Of a stretch of DNA of 7,157 nucleotides, positions 1 through 6,258 are shown piece by piece; the stretch's first letter is position 1, and each line of letters begins with the position of its first letter. The notes beneath the pieces were generated by a model that worked only from the letters and a program-made list of their open reading frames with translations, had not been told where the DNA came from and made no database searches. The stretch comes from Perlabentimonas sp964554585 (GTDB lineage Bacteria > Bacteroidota > Bacteroidia > Bacteroidales > Tenuifilaceae), in assembly GCA_964554585.1 (NCBI GenBank), contig CAZKPD010000126.1, positions 1-7,157 on the forward strand, in the 5' to 3' direction. The position numbers were made by a program, and so were the translations under genes.

Positions 1-64
1 TCCCCGATTTTTCAATCAACGTATCGGTTATGAGTGTACGTGTTGTGTTTTTGTTGATCCCCAT
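1..64 (-). CDS. Partial unidentified CDS, N-terminal 21 codons, runs off the left edge
   Basis: On the minus strand an ATG at 64-62 opens a frame that stays open to the window edge. The visible peptide begins MGINKNTTRTLITDTLIEKSG. It starts 26 bp after the proS stop codon and on the same strand, so it could be the next gene of a proS transcript; no hairpin terminator is seen between them. The peptide is too short to name. The Arg/Thr start followed by an apparently helical stretch faintly recalls the start of a small helix-turn-helix regulator, but that is only an impression. Random open frames of this length are common, so the call rests mainly on position and strand. Confidence 0.4.
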   Translation of the reverse strand, partial: MGINKNTTRTLITDTLIEKSG

Positions 65-90
65 TGTTTTAAAGGCTTAAAATCTTGATT

Positions 91-1566
91 CTAGTATGCT
101 CTAGCAAAAAGCGCACGTTGTTTAGACGGCTTCCCGGTTACAATACAAATTCCCTCTTCGGGTTCCATATTAAGGGGAATGCACCTAATGGTAGCTTTGG
201 TATCCGCTTTTATTTGGTTTTCAGTTTCGGCGGTTCCATCCCAGTGGGCAAGTATAAAACCTCCTTTTTCATCGAGCACCTGTTTAAACTCATCGTAAGT
301 ATCCACCTTGGTTGTGTAGTTGTCACGATAGTTGATGGCCTTCTGTAAGATATTATTCTGAATTTCGTCTAGTAGGTTCACCACATAGTTTGCTAAACCT
401 TCTTGCGGGACAAATGATTTAGTCAGCGTGTCGCGACGCGCAAGTTCCACACTTCCTTTTTCTAAATCTTTTGGGCCAATGGCAATACGGATAGGGTATC
501 CCTTGAGCTCGTATTCGGCAAATTTGAATCCCGGTTTTAGGGTGTCCCTGTCATCGTATTGGGTGGTTATCCCTTTGGCTTTTAGCTGTTCAGTAAGCTC
601 CTTTACCTTTTCAGAGATTTTGTCTAGCTCCTCATGGTTTTTATATATTGGAATGAACACCACCTGGGTAGGAGCAAGTTTGGGAGGAAGCACTAATCCG
701 TGATCATCTGAGTGGGTCATAACTAATGCACCCATTAATCGGGTTGATACCCCCCACGAGGTAGCCCAAACATACTCAAGGGTTCCGTCTTTACTCTGAA
801 ACTTAACATCGAATGCCTTGGCAAAGTTTTGTCCTAAAAAGTGCGAGGTACCGGCCTGCAATGCTTTTCCATCCTGCATAAGCGCTTCGATGGAATAGGT
901 CTCGAGAGCACCGGCAAATCGCTCCCCTTCCGACTTGGTCCCAACAATAACGGGCATGCTCATCCAATTGTGGGCAAAATCGGAATAAACGCCAATCATT
1001 TGAAGCGTTTCTTTTATGGCTTCCTCCTCGGTGGCATGGGCGGTATGCCCCTCTTGCCAAAGGAATTCGGCAGTTCTTAAGAAAAGGCGTGTGCGCATTT
1101 CCCATCGAACCACATTGGCCCACTGGTTAATAAGTATAGGTAGGTCCCTGTACGATTGAATCCAATCCTTATAGGTATTCCAAATGATGGTCTCAGAGGT
1201 GGGCCTTACGATTAGCTCTTCTTCGAGTTTTGCATCTTCATCTACAATTACTCCTTTGCCATCAGGGCTATTTTTTAGGCGATAATGGGTTACTATGGCA
1301 CACTCTTTGGCAAACCCTTCGACATGACTGGCCTCTTTGCTGAAAAAAGAACGGGGGATAAATAGCGGGAAATAGGCGTTTTGATGCCCTGTGGCTTTAA
1401 ACATGTCGTCAAGTTGCCTTTGGATCTTCTCCCAAATGGCATAGCCATAGGGTTTTATAACCATACTTCCTCTAACTGACGAGTGATCGGCCAATCCGGC
1501 CTCTATTACGATGTCATTATACCACTGAGAAAAATCCTCATTTCTGCTTGTAATTTTCTTTGCCAT
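91..1566 (-). CDS. proS: Prolyl-tRNA synthetase, archaeal/eukaryote-type
   Basis: This 491-residue class II aminoacyl-tRNA synthetase charges tRNA-Pro with proline, using ATP, in the cytoplasm. Visible landmarks: motif 1 region about residues 57-71 (GHQNAYFPLFIP); RPTSE at 121-125; motif 2 at about 154-168 (RWEMRTRLFLRTAEF); the QEGHTAHAT segment at 171-179; and motif 3 at about 270-294, with GVSTR followed by GLVLPP. An anticodon-binding domain spans about 300-400, and a C-terminal extension ends in the family-typical Tyr (FARAY). There is no editing insertion between motifs 2 and 3, which places it in the short archaeal-type branch rather than the long E. coli-type. The C-terminal module keeps Cys462 and Cys474, but the four-Cys zinc cluster known from archaeal members is not complete; as I recall, Bacteroides ProS is similar. 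The start MAKKITSRNEDFSQWYND fits the family. Length is normal and no frame damage is seen. Confidence 0.97.
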   Translation of the reverse strand: MAKKITSRNEDFSQWYNDIVIEAGLADHSSVRGSMVIKPYGYAIWEKIQRQLDDMFKATGHQNAYFPLFIPRSFFSKEASHVEGFAKECAIVTHYRLKNSPDGKGVIVDEDAKLEEELIVRPTSETIIWNTYKDWIQSYRDLPILINQWANVVRWEMRTRLFLRTAEFLWQEGHTAHATEEEAIKETLQMIGVYSDFAHNWMSMPVIVGTKSEGERFAGALETYSIEALMQDGKALQAGTSHFLGQNFAKAFDVKFQSKDGTLEYVWATSWGVSTRLMGALVMTHSDDHGLVLPPKLAPTQVVFIPIYKNHEELDKISEKVKELTEQLKAKGITTQYDDRDTLKPGFKFAEYELKGYPIRIAIGPKDLEKGSVELARRDTLTKSFVPQEGLANYVVNLLDEIQNNILQKAINYRDNYTTKVDTYDEFKQVLDEKGGFILAHWDGTAETENQIKADTKATIRCIPLNMEPEEGICIVTGKPSKQRALFARAY

Positions 1567-1663
1567 AACGTTTATTTGGTATGAATTTTGTACTATTTCA
1601 TGCGTATTTAGATAGCAAAGTAAGCAAATAAAACCCTAATTATAAAAAGGCATGGAGGTTGTT
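1567..1663. other. Divergent intergenic region between proS and the lipoprotein gene
   Basis: This 97-bp AT-rich gap must hold the promoters for proS (leftward) and the lipoprotein gene (rightward). I looked for the Bacteroidota -7 box TAnnTTTG on both strands and found only near misses; for proS, the complement of the CAAAGTA at 1616-1622 has a spacer one base short. No promoter is therefore assigned. The right end carries the ribosome binding site of the lipoprotein gene. Confidence 0.5.
1654..1658 (+). promoter_or_regulatory. Shine-Dalgarno GGAGG that sets the lipoprotein start
   Basis: GGAGG lies five bases (ttgtt) before the ATG at 1664. It overlaps the in-frame ATG at 1652, so an upstream start would put the SD inside the coding region. 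The ATG at 1664 also gives a signal peptide beginning MKTKAR, as expected. The other gene starts in the window show no such strong SD, in keeping with the weak SD use known for Bacteroidota, so this one stands out. Confidence 0.7.
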
Positions 1664-3190
1664 ATGAAAACAAAAGCAAGAATATTGTCAATTGTTCTGT
1701 TTCCCATAGTTTTTATGGGATGCTCCTCTAGTTTGATGATGAGCAAGACAGATGCGGGTTTGTATGATGACCTGTACCACAACCCTCAAAAGACGTATGT
1801 AACAGATAGTGGTATAAACAATGCTTCAAGTGCCCCCCTAAAAATGGATGATTTAGTGCTTAAGTACGAGAGCATATTGGCTAATGACAGTATTGGATCC
1901 ATAGATTCGCTCGTTTACAAATCCGACGAAGAAATCAATCCCTACGAAAGGGTGCTATCTACCACTTATCAAGATTCATACGAACGTCGACTAAGAGGTT
2001 TATCCGATCCAAGGTATGGAATTGATGATTGGAGCGTACAGTATTCAGATGATTACAGGTATGCATCAAGTTATGACCCTGCTCACTACAATATCATTAT
2101 CATGGGAGGGACTGTTTGGGCAGAGCCTTACTACATGTCCTCAATGTTTGGTTGGCCAAGTTACAACTACTGGAATAACCCATGGTATCGTCCTTGGGGA
2201 TATCGTCCCTATTATGGGTTTGGTTTTGGGTGGAATTACTGGAGCTACGGTGGCTATTGGAATCCTTGGTATTCATACGGCTATTGGGGGTATAACCCAT
2301 ATGCCTATTGGTATTCACCTTGGGGAGGTTATGGCTATGGCTGGGGATATGACTACGGTTATTGGGGTGGTCATCATTATGGGCACCATGCTAACACAGG
2401 GGACTATCATTATGGACGTCGTCCTACAAGCGGTACTATAGCACCTAATTATACCGGAAATTTAGGTGTTGTTAACGATAATGTGCGGCAATCTATTTCA
2501 GAAAAACAGGTGGTACTTGGAAATGAGAAGGGCCAATCCGGTGATTTGCAACAATCTCAAATCCAAACTAAACCCTTAAGGGTAGAGAATCCTAATGGTT
2601 TAACTACACTTAACCCTACTCAGCAGAACACCACCGTGAAGGAGGTTAAAGAGCCCAATAGAACCAATAATACTGTTTCTAGGCCTGTTCAAGAGAGCAA
2701 AGCAATGAATCCAACTCGAATCAATGCAAAGGACAATGTGGGAGCTAGGGATTATAATCCCACCTATACTCGACCTAATTCGGCGAACAACAGCGATTTT
2801 AATAGACCTTCAAAAGCTACCTATCCGGCTACAGAAAGACCTAGGCCGACATCGACACAACCCGGAAAAACCGTATCAAGGCCTATAAGCAGCTCTTCGG
2901 GTGAGGGTAGACGCATTTCTACTGCTCCTTCAAGTTCTACACGTCCTACAACGATAGCGCCTACTAGAAATCCTTCCAGCGGATCGGTTGGAAGTAGCAG
3001 AAGCAGTTCCTCTGGTAGATCTGTAAGTTCGTCGCCAAAACCGTCATCATCCTCAAGTGCTCCCTCATCATCTTCCAGCTCTATCTCAAGGGGAAGTAGT
3101 AATAGCAGTAGCTCCTCTTCATCAGGATCTAGTAGGAGTGTTGGTAGCTCTTCATCCTCCTCATCGAACACTATCTCTCGGAAGAGATAA
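1664..3190 (+). CDS. Putative lipoprotein with Trp/Tyr/Gly-rich core and Ser-rich tail
   Basis: The product is 508 residues from the ATG chosen here (512 from the in-frame ATG at 1652). Residues 1-19 form a lipoprotein signal peptide: MKTKAR, a hydrophobic stretch, then FMGC with the lipidated Cys at 20. The lipobox is loose, with Phe and Met at -3 and -2. Residues about 25-145 look like an ordinary soluble segment. Residues 151-240 hold 14 Trp, 24 Tyr and 18 Gly by my count, with His-rich GGHHYGHH at the end. Residues about 240-400 are rich in Asn, Thr, Pro and Arg and look disordered. Residues about 408-505 are dominated by Ser, ending ISRKR. No enzyme domain is recognised. It probably sits in the outer membrane or periplasm; the aromatic core may bind surfaces, glycans or peptidoglycan, but this is a guess. 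The next gene, 86 bp downstream, encodes an outer-membrane barrel, with no terminator visible between. Confidence 0.85.
   Translation: MKTKARILSIVLFPIVFMGCSSSLMMSKTDAGLYDDLYHNPQKTYVTDSGINNASSAPLKMDDLVLKYESILANDSIGSIDSLVYKSDEEINPYERVLSTTYQDSYERRLRGLSDPRYGIDDWSVQYSDDYRYASSYDPAHYNIIIMGGTVWAEPYYMSSMFGWPSYNYWNNPWYRPWGYRPYYGFGFGWNYWSYGGYWNPWYSYGYWGYNPYAYWYSPWGGYGYGWGYDYGYWGGHHYGHHANTGDYHYGRRPTSGTIAPNYTGNLGVVNDNVRQSISEKQVVLGNEKGQSGDLQQSQIQTKPLRVENPNGLTTLNPTQQNTTVKEVKEPNRTNNTVSRPVQESKAMNPTRINAKDNVGARDYNPTYTRPNSANNSDFNRPSKATYPATERPRPTSTQPGKTVSRPISSSSGEGRRISTAPSSSTRPTTIAPTRNPSSGSVGSSRSSSSGRSVSSSPKPSSSSSAPSSSSSSISRGSSNSSSSSSSGSSRSVGSSSSSSSNTISRKR
2113..2387 (+). repeat. Trp/Tyr/Gly-rich low-complexity segment with short imperfect DNA repeats
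   Basis: Within the lipoprotein gene this stretch encodes residues about 151-241. Short words recur at the DNA level, for example GGCTATTGG at 2252-2260 and 2279-2287, together with variants of tattgg, tatgg and ccttgg. The repeats are short and out of register, so this is a composition-biased protein segment rather than a clean tandem repeat. Confidence 0.7.
2885..3178 (+). repeat. Serine-rich low-complexity tail of the lipoprotein
   Basis: This part encodes about residues 408-505, with runs of up to seven or more Ser broken by Gly, Arg, Pro, Asn and Val. All six Ser codons occur (agc, agt, tcc, tct, tca, tcg) in mixed order, so it is not a simple triplet repeat. On the opposite strand it produces a long acidic, Leu-rich open frame that I regard as a shadow. 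Confidence 0.8.
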
Positions 3191-3276
3191 CGGTGAGGTT
3201 AAATTTTGTGCGGTATAAATAGTACAGGTAGTAGAGTCGTTGCTTGTTGTTTGCTTGTATTTCAAAAATTACTGAT

Positions 3277-4800
3277 ATGAAAAGAATAACCCTCTTGATT
3301 TTAGCCCTATATAGTGTCGGGACAATGGCACAAGGTGTTGATGACATATTTCGATTGTCGTTTCAAAATACCTCATATGGTACAGCACGGAATGTGAGCT
3401 TAGGTGGTGCATTCGGTGCGTTGGGGGCAGATTTTAGTTCCCTTTCCAATAATCCGGCCGGGCTTGCCATGTATCGTTCATCAGAGTTTACCTTAACCCC
3501 AATACTTAAGACCAGGATTGATAATACCAATTATATTGGATCTGATTACACTGATTCACGCACCCGATTCATGTTCGATAATTTTGGATTAGTATCCTCA
3601 TTCAAATCTGTAAAAAAAACTGAAGAGGAAAAGGGATTAGTTATGCTGAATTTTGGGTTGGGCTATAACAGAGTTAAAGATTTTTACTCCGAAACGACCT
3701 TGCTTGGCTTAAATAATAGCTATTCCATTATGAATCATTTTGCCGATTTGGCCAATGGGAACCATTGGGCAGATTTAACTCCTGATAAAGATTGGGATCC
3801 CTATAAAAACAGCAACGCATGGTGGGAGGCCATAATGGCATGGAATACCTATCTAATAGATACACTTAATGGTAAACCTAGCCAGTACCAATCTATTTTG
3901 GCAAATGGAGATGGGGTATACCAAGATCAATCCCGTTCTGTGGAGGGAGGAATTGGAGAGTATACATTTTCTATGGGAGCTAATGTTTCTAATAAATACT
4001 ATTTTGGGGCAACCATAGGTGTTCACGATGTTTTTATGCGGTATTACACCTATTATACAGAAGCTGCTAAAGAGGGGAATAGTACGGCTGGAGATATCTA
4101 TTTTAAGGGAATGACGTTTAACGAACGTCTTCTAATTGAGGGTAGTGGCATAAACCTTAAATTAGGATTTATCTATCGACCCATTCCACAGCTCAGGCTG
4201 GGTTTGGCTGCGCATACACCTACATTTTATAGCTTAGACGAAAAATATAGGGCAACTTTGACTTCCGAGCTGAATGTGGGGGAAATATCTACTAAAACTC
4301 CTACCAATTATTACGATTACACGCTGGAATCGCCTTACAAGTTTATAGGTTCTGTTGCATATACCTTTGGCCAAATAGCCCTTATCAGTGCTGATTATGA
4401 ATACGTGGATTATACCTCCATGCGATATGGCAAAGGTGGAGATGGCTATAAATTTACTGGTGAAAACCAGAGTATTAAAAATATTTTTGTAAATGTTCAC
4501 AATGTCAGGGTTGGCGGTGAAGTATGGATTGGGCAATTGGCACTGCGTGCAGGATATGCATACTATGGAAGTCCATATGATAAGAACTACCCTTTAGCAA
4601 CCTCTGCTACTAATATATTCTCGGGAGGATTTGGCCTTCGGATGGATCATTTTTATGTGGATTGGGCCTACCAGAGGATGATGTATGATTACAGTTTTAT
4701 GCCTTTTGGGAGTTTTGATAAGTTGTCTAATTTTCCGGAAATTGCCACCTCCACAGCTAACCAGAACCGGTTTATGCTAACCTTAGGTTATCGGTTTTAG
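3277..4800 (+). CDS. OmpP1/FadL-family outer-membrane beta-barrel protein
   Basis: From the ATG at 3277 the product has 507 residues. This start is preferred over the in-frame ATG at 3244 because it gives a standard Sec signal peptide (MKRITLLILALYSVGTMA, cleavage likely before Gln19). The early mature part carries features of the FadL/OmpP1 transport-protein family as found in Bacteroidota: TARNVSLGGAFGALGADFSSLSNNPAGLAMYRSSE at about residues 36-70, with NPAG at 59-62. The rest alternates aromatic and polar residues as expected for beta strands, and the last strand (RFMLTLGYRF) ends in Phe, the usual signal for barrel assembly by BAM. Family members pass hydrophobic substrates across the outer membrane. 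In Bacteroidota they are often labelled hemin receptors without direct evidence, so the substrate here is unknown. It follows the lipoprotein gene by 86 bp and ends before a strong terminator. Confidence 0.9.
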   Translation: MKRITLLILALYSVGTMAQGVDDIFRLSFQNTSYGTARNVSLGGAFGALGADFSSLSNNPAGLAMYRSSEFTLTPILKTRIDNTNYIGSDYTDSRTRFMFDNFGLVSSFKSVKKTEEEKGLVMLNFGLGYNRVKDFYSETTLLGLNNSYSIMNHFADLANGNHWADLTPDKDWDPYKNSNAWWEAIMAWNTYLIDTLNGKPSQYQSILANGDGVYQDQSRSVEGGIGEYTFSMGANVSNKYYFGATIGVHDVFMRYYTYYTEAAKEGNSTAGDIYFKGMTFNERLLIEGSGINLKLGFIYRPIPQLRLGLAAHTPTFYSLDEKYRATLTSELNVGEISTKTPTNYYDYTLESPYKFIGSVAYTFGQIALISADYEYVDYTSMRYGKGGDGYKFTGENQSIKNIFVNVHNVRVGGEVWIGQLALRAGYAYYGSPYDKNYPLATSATNIFSGGFGLRMDHFYVDWAYQRMMYDYSFMPFGSFDKLSNFPEIATSTANQNRFMLTLGYRF

Positions 4801-4819
4801 CTAATCTATTAAGGTATGG

Positions 4820-4843
4820 AAAGGGAGCAAATGCTCCCTTTTT
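4820..4843 (+). terminator. Rho-independent terminator after the OmpP1/FadL gene
   Basis: GGGAGC at 4823-4828 pairs with GCTCCC at 4833-4838 around an AAAT loop. The stem is extended by AAA at 4820-4822 pairing with TTT at 4839-4841, and a run of five T closes it. It lies 20 bp after the stop codon. The A run on the left is short, so it should work better rightward than for the convergent WbqC gene. Confidence 0.9.
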
Positions 4844-4898
4844 GTACCATTTAATCGGGCCAAGCTTTGTTTGCTAAATAGTTTCCGGTCAAAATAGG

Positions 4899-4922
4899 TC
4901 TGTAACCACTATACTTTACAGA
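4899..4922 (-). terminator. Possible weak terminator hairpin directly after the WbqC-family stop codon
   Basis: TCTGTAA at 4899-4905 and TTACAGA at 4916-4922 form a perfect 7-bp inverted repeat with a 10-nt loop. Read on the minus strand it begins immediately after the TAA stop and is followed by CCTATTTTG, a poor T tract. The stem is AT-rich, so termination would be inefficient; the GC-rich hairpin at 4820-4843 lies further along the same strand and may complete it. Confidence 0.4.
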
Positions 4923-5549
4923 TTATTTTAGGTCCAAGAGCCAAGTTCTTGCATCCATTCCTACGTTGCAGAGCAGATCAAGTATAGATAAATTTGGAAT
5001 AAAACCATATTTTTCTTCAAAAACTTGATGGTAGGGAAGAAGCAAGGGAATATTTTTTATAGCCTCCGATTTAAAAAGATCTCTTACGTCGTGGTAGCCC
5101 TCTTCGTGTTGAAGAATGAAACTTTCAGTTTCTCTAATTTCCACATTAACCTCTAAAATCCCTAAAATTACTTGAATTAAGGCTAGATTAAAGTCCCACA
5201 AGTAAATCCAAGGTTTCTGGTAAAAAGGCACAAAAAAGTCGCTTAAAAACTCGAAGTAGGCAGAGTTATGATAAGCAGATTCAATGGCTCTCCAATGCTC
5301 TCGGTTCCATTTAACGGAATTGTCAATTAATGCATCGCAAATTTTAGTTCTGTTTCCCATGGGTTTTTTAATGGGAATGGATAATGGAATAGCACCATTG
5401 GCAGAGTATATATGGCATCTATTCCTGTTGGTTTGCTTCCTGTAGGTTTCGTGCTTTTCTAGATATACAATGTTACTATTGACTAGTGTTGCTACATAGC
5501 TAATGGGCGGAAAATAGGCTATCGAAAGAATTGGTAACAGAGATTGCAT
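4923..5549 (-). CDS. WbqC-family protein
   Basis: The product has 208 residues and matches the WbqC-like family as I know it from Bacteroidota. Visible signature segments: an N-terminal AYFPPISYV (11-19); YRKQTNRNRCHI (36-47), as in family members' NRC box; NGAIPLSIPI (51-60); WNREHWRAIESAY (81-93); YFEFLSDFFVPFY (98-110); and a C-terminal stretch at about 172-197 running from PYHQVF to NLSILDLLCNVG. The family is named after a gene in O-antigen biosynthesis clusters and is often called a WbqC-like glycosyltransferase or sugar-modifying protein, but its reaction is not settled and no sugar-biosynthesis genes lie beside it here. There is no signal peptide, so it should be cytoplasmic. It is transcribed towards the OmpP1/FadL gene and away from the SiaC array. 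Length is normal. Confidence 0.9.
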   Translation of the reverse strand: MQSLLPILSIAYFPPISYVATLVNSNIVYLEKHETYRKQTNRNRCHIYSANGAIPLSIPIKKPMGNRTKICDALIDNSVKWNREHWRAIESAYHNSAYFEFLSDFFVPFYQKPWIYLWDFNLALIQVILGILEVNVEIRETESFILQHEEGYHDVRDLFKSEAIKNIPLLLPYHQVFEEKYGFIPNLSILDLLCNVGMDARTWLLDLK

Positions 5550-5568
5550 AAAATAACTATCTTTTTTG

Positions 5569-5576
5569 CAAAGGTA
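5569..5576 (-). promoter_or_regulatory. Probable -7 promoter element of the WbqC-family gene
   Basis: On the minus strand this reads TACCTTTG, a full match to the Bacteroidota -7 consensus TAnnTTTG. It lies 19 bp before the ATG, leaving a short leader. At the expected distance upstream the best -33 candidate is TTAG (complement of 5597-5600), which is imperfect and lies inside an inverted repeat (5584-5607). Confidence 0.5.
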
Positions 5577-5583
5577 ACGTGTG

Positions 5584-5607
5584 CTAACTATCTAATCTAA
5601 TAGTTAG
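5584..5607. repeat. Inverted repeat upstream of the WbqC-family promoter, possible operator
   Basis: CTAACTAT at 5584-5591 and ATAGTTAG at 5600-5607 are exact inverted copies separated by 8 bp. The repeat covers the -33 region of the putative WbqC promoter. A further direct copy of TAACTAT lies at 5554-5560 in the leader, 31 bp from the copy at 5585-5591. This layout fits a regulator site but is AT-rich, so chance cannot be excluded. Confidence 0.4.
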
Positions 5608-5617
5608 AGGTTTATTT

Positions 5618-5630
5618 ATGTTCTGAACAT
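5618..5630. promoter_or_regulatory. Perfect 13-bp palindrome, possible operator
   Basis: ATGTTCTGAACAT is a perfect palindrome (6+1+6) in the divergent region between the WbqC-family gene and the SiaC array. Its size is typical of a dimeric regulator site. It is about 40 bp upstream of the putative WbqC -7 box and about 130 bp upstream of the putative SiaC-array promoter. No regulator gene is visible nearby. Confidence 0.35.
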
Positions 5631-5739
5631 TGCGTGTTATTGCTTGTTTCATAGTATGCATAACGCGTGTTTTTTGAATAGGTGAACCAGATTCCGCTTA
5701 TAATTTATGATTTAAAAACAATTAATGCGGTCCACACGC

Positions 5740-5770
5740 TTGTTATTTTGTTACATAAGTTGTATTTTTG
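5740..5770 (+). promoter_or_regulatory. Probable promoter of the SiaC-family array
   Basis: TATTTTTG at 5763-5770 fits the Bacteroidota -7 consensus TAnnTTTG. TTG at 5740-5742 lies 20 bp upstream, which fits the -33 element and usual spacing. This predicts a leader of about 50 nt before the first SiaC-family ATG at 5828. The sequence is AT-rich, so other starts are possible. Confidence 0.5.
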
Positions 5771-5827
5771 TTTACCTGAGGATTTGTTAAGCAGTAAATT
5801 GATTAAGAATTAACTAGAAGATATAAC

Positions 5828-6217
5828 ATGGAAGCATTAAGTATTCAAGGAACTAACGAGACACCACAAATAGATTTTAATAAGGAGAAGAGCATTTTTG
5901 CCATTACCGGAAAATCGCTTCCCGAAGATGTGAAGGAATTCTTTAATCCTGTAATACAATGGATTCAGGAGTATGCAGAATCACCCAACGCAGAAACGGT
6001 ACTCCAAGTTAAAATGGATTACTTCAATACCGCTTCTTCAAAAATGCTGCTGGAAATATTTGAGGTATTTAAAAAAATTCACGAAGCAGGAAAAAAGGTG
6101 ACCATTGATTGGTATTACCAAGAGGATGATGAGGATATGCAGGATGCGGGTGAGGACTATGCTGATATTGTAGAGGTTCCCTTTAACTTTATCAAATATC
6201 AACCCGTGTACGATTAG
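5828..6217 (+). CDS. SiaC-family (DUF1987) regulatory phosphoprotein, copy 1
   Basis: This 129-residue cytoplasmic protein shows the whole SiaC-family pattern. It has an N-terminal IQGTNETPQIDF (6-17), IFAITGKSLPEDV (23-35), W45 with EY, the switch motif DYFNTASSK at 64-72 with Thr68, VTIDWYY (91-97), the acidic DDEDMQDAGEDY (100-111) and PFNF near the end. In Pseudomonas, SiaC activates the diguanylate cyclase SiaD, is phosphorylated on a Thr (number 68 as I recall) by the kinase SiaB and is dephosphorylated by SiaA; Thr68 here has the same number. No kinase, phosphatase or cyclase gene is in the window. This copy is closest to the family pattern and leads a three-gene array, with 41 bp to copy 2. 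No strong SD is seen before the ATG, but the N-terminus fits the family. Confidence 0.92.
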   Translation: MEALSIQGTNETPQIDFNKEKSIFAITGKSLPEDVKEFFNPVIQWIQEYAESPNAETVLQVKMDYFNTASSKMLLEIFEVFKKIHEAGKKVTIDWYYQEDDEDMQDAGEDYADIVEVPFNFIKYQPVYD

Positions 6218-6258
6218 ACCTATCAACCTGCTTTATAAACAATCGTTTAGCACTAAGT

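Noticed and set aside
803..1123. Minus-strand frame of 106 codons inside proS
   Set aside because: It overlaps the conserved catalytic part of proS in another frame and its Cys/Arg-rich peptide resembles no family; a shadow.
2016..2441. Plus-strand frame of 141 codons inside the lipoprotein gene, Gly/Ile/Met-rich
   Set aside because: It is an out-of-frame reading of the Trp/Tyr/Gly-rich segment (tgg/tat/ggt words give Gly, Ile, Met). The real gene covers it fully.
2821..3171. Antisense open frame of 116 codons, rich in Glu and Leu, under the Ser tail
   Set aside because: It is the mirror of the Ser-codon stretch (reversed Ser codons give Glu, Leu, Asp, Gly). Its composition is explained by the sense gene and it has no supported start or neighbour.
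4234..4536. Antisense frame of 100 codons in the OmpP1/FadL gene
   Set aside because: It lies wholly inside a well-supported gene, with no recognisable domain or start signal.
5655..5668. Short palindromes TATGCATA and ACGCGT side by side, considered as a separate operator
   Set aside because: Each is only 6-8 bp and such words are common by chance; mentioned only as part of the intergenic region.
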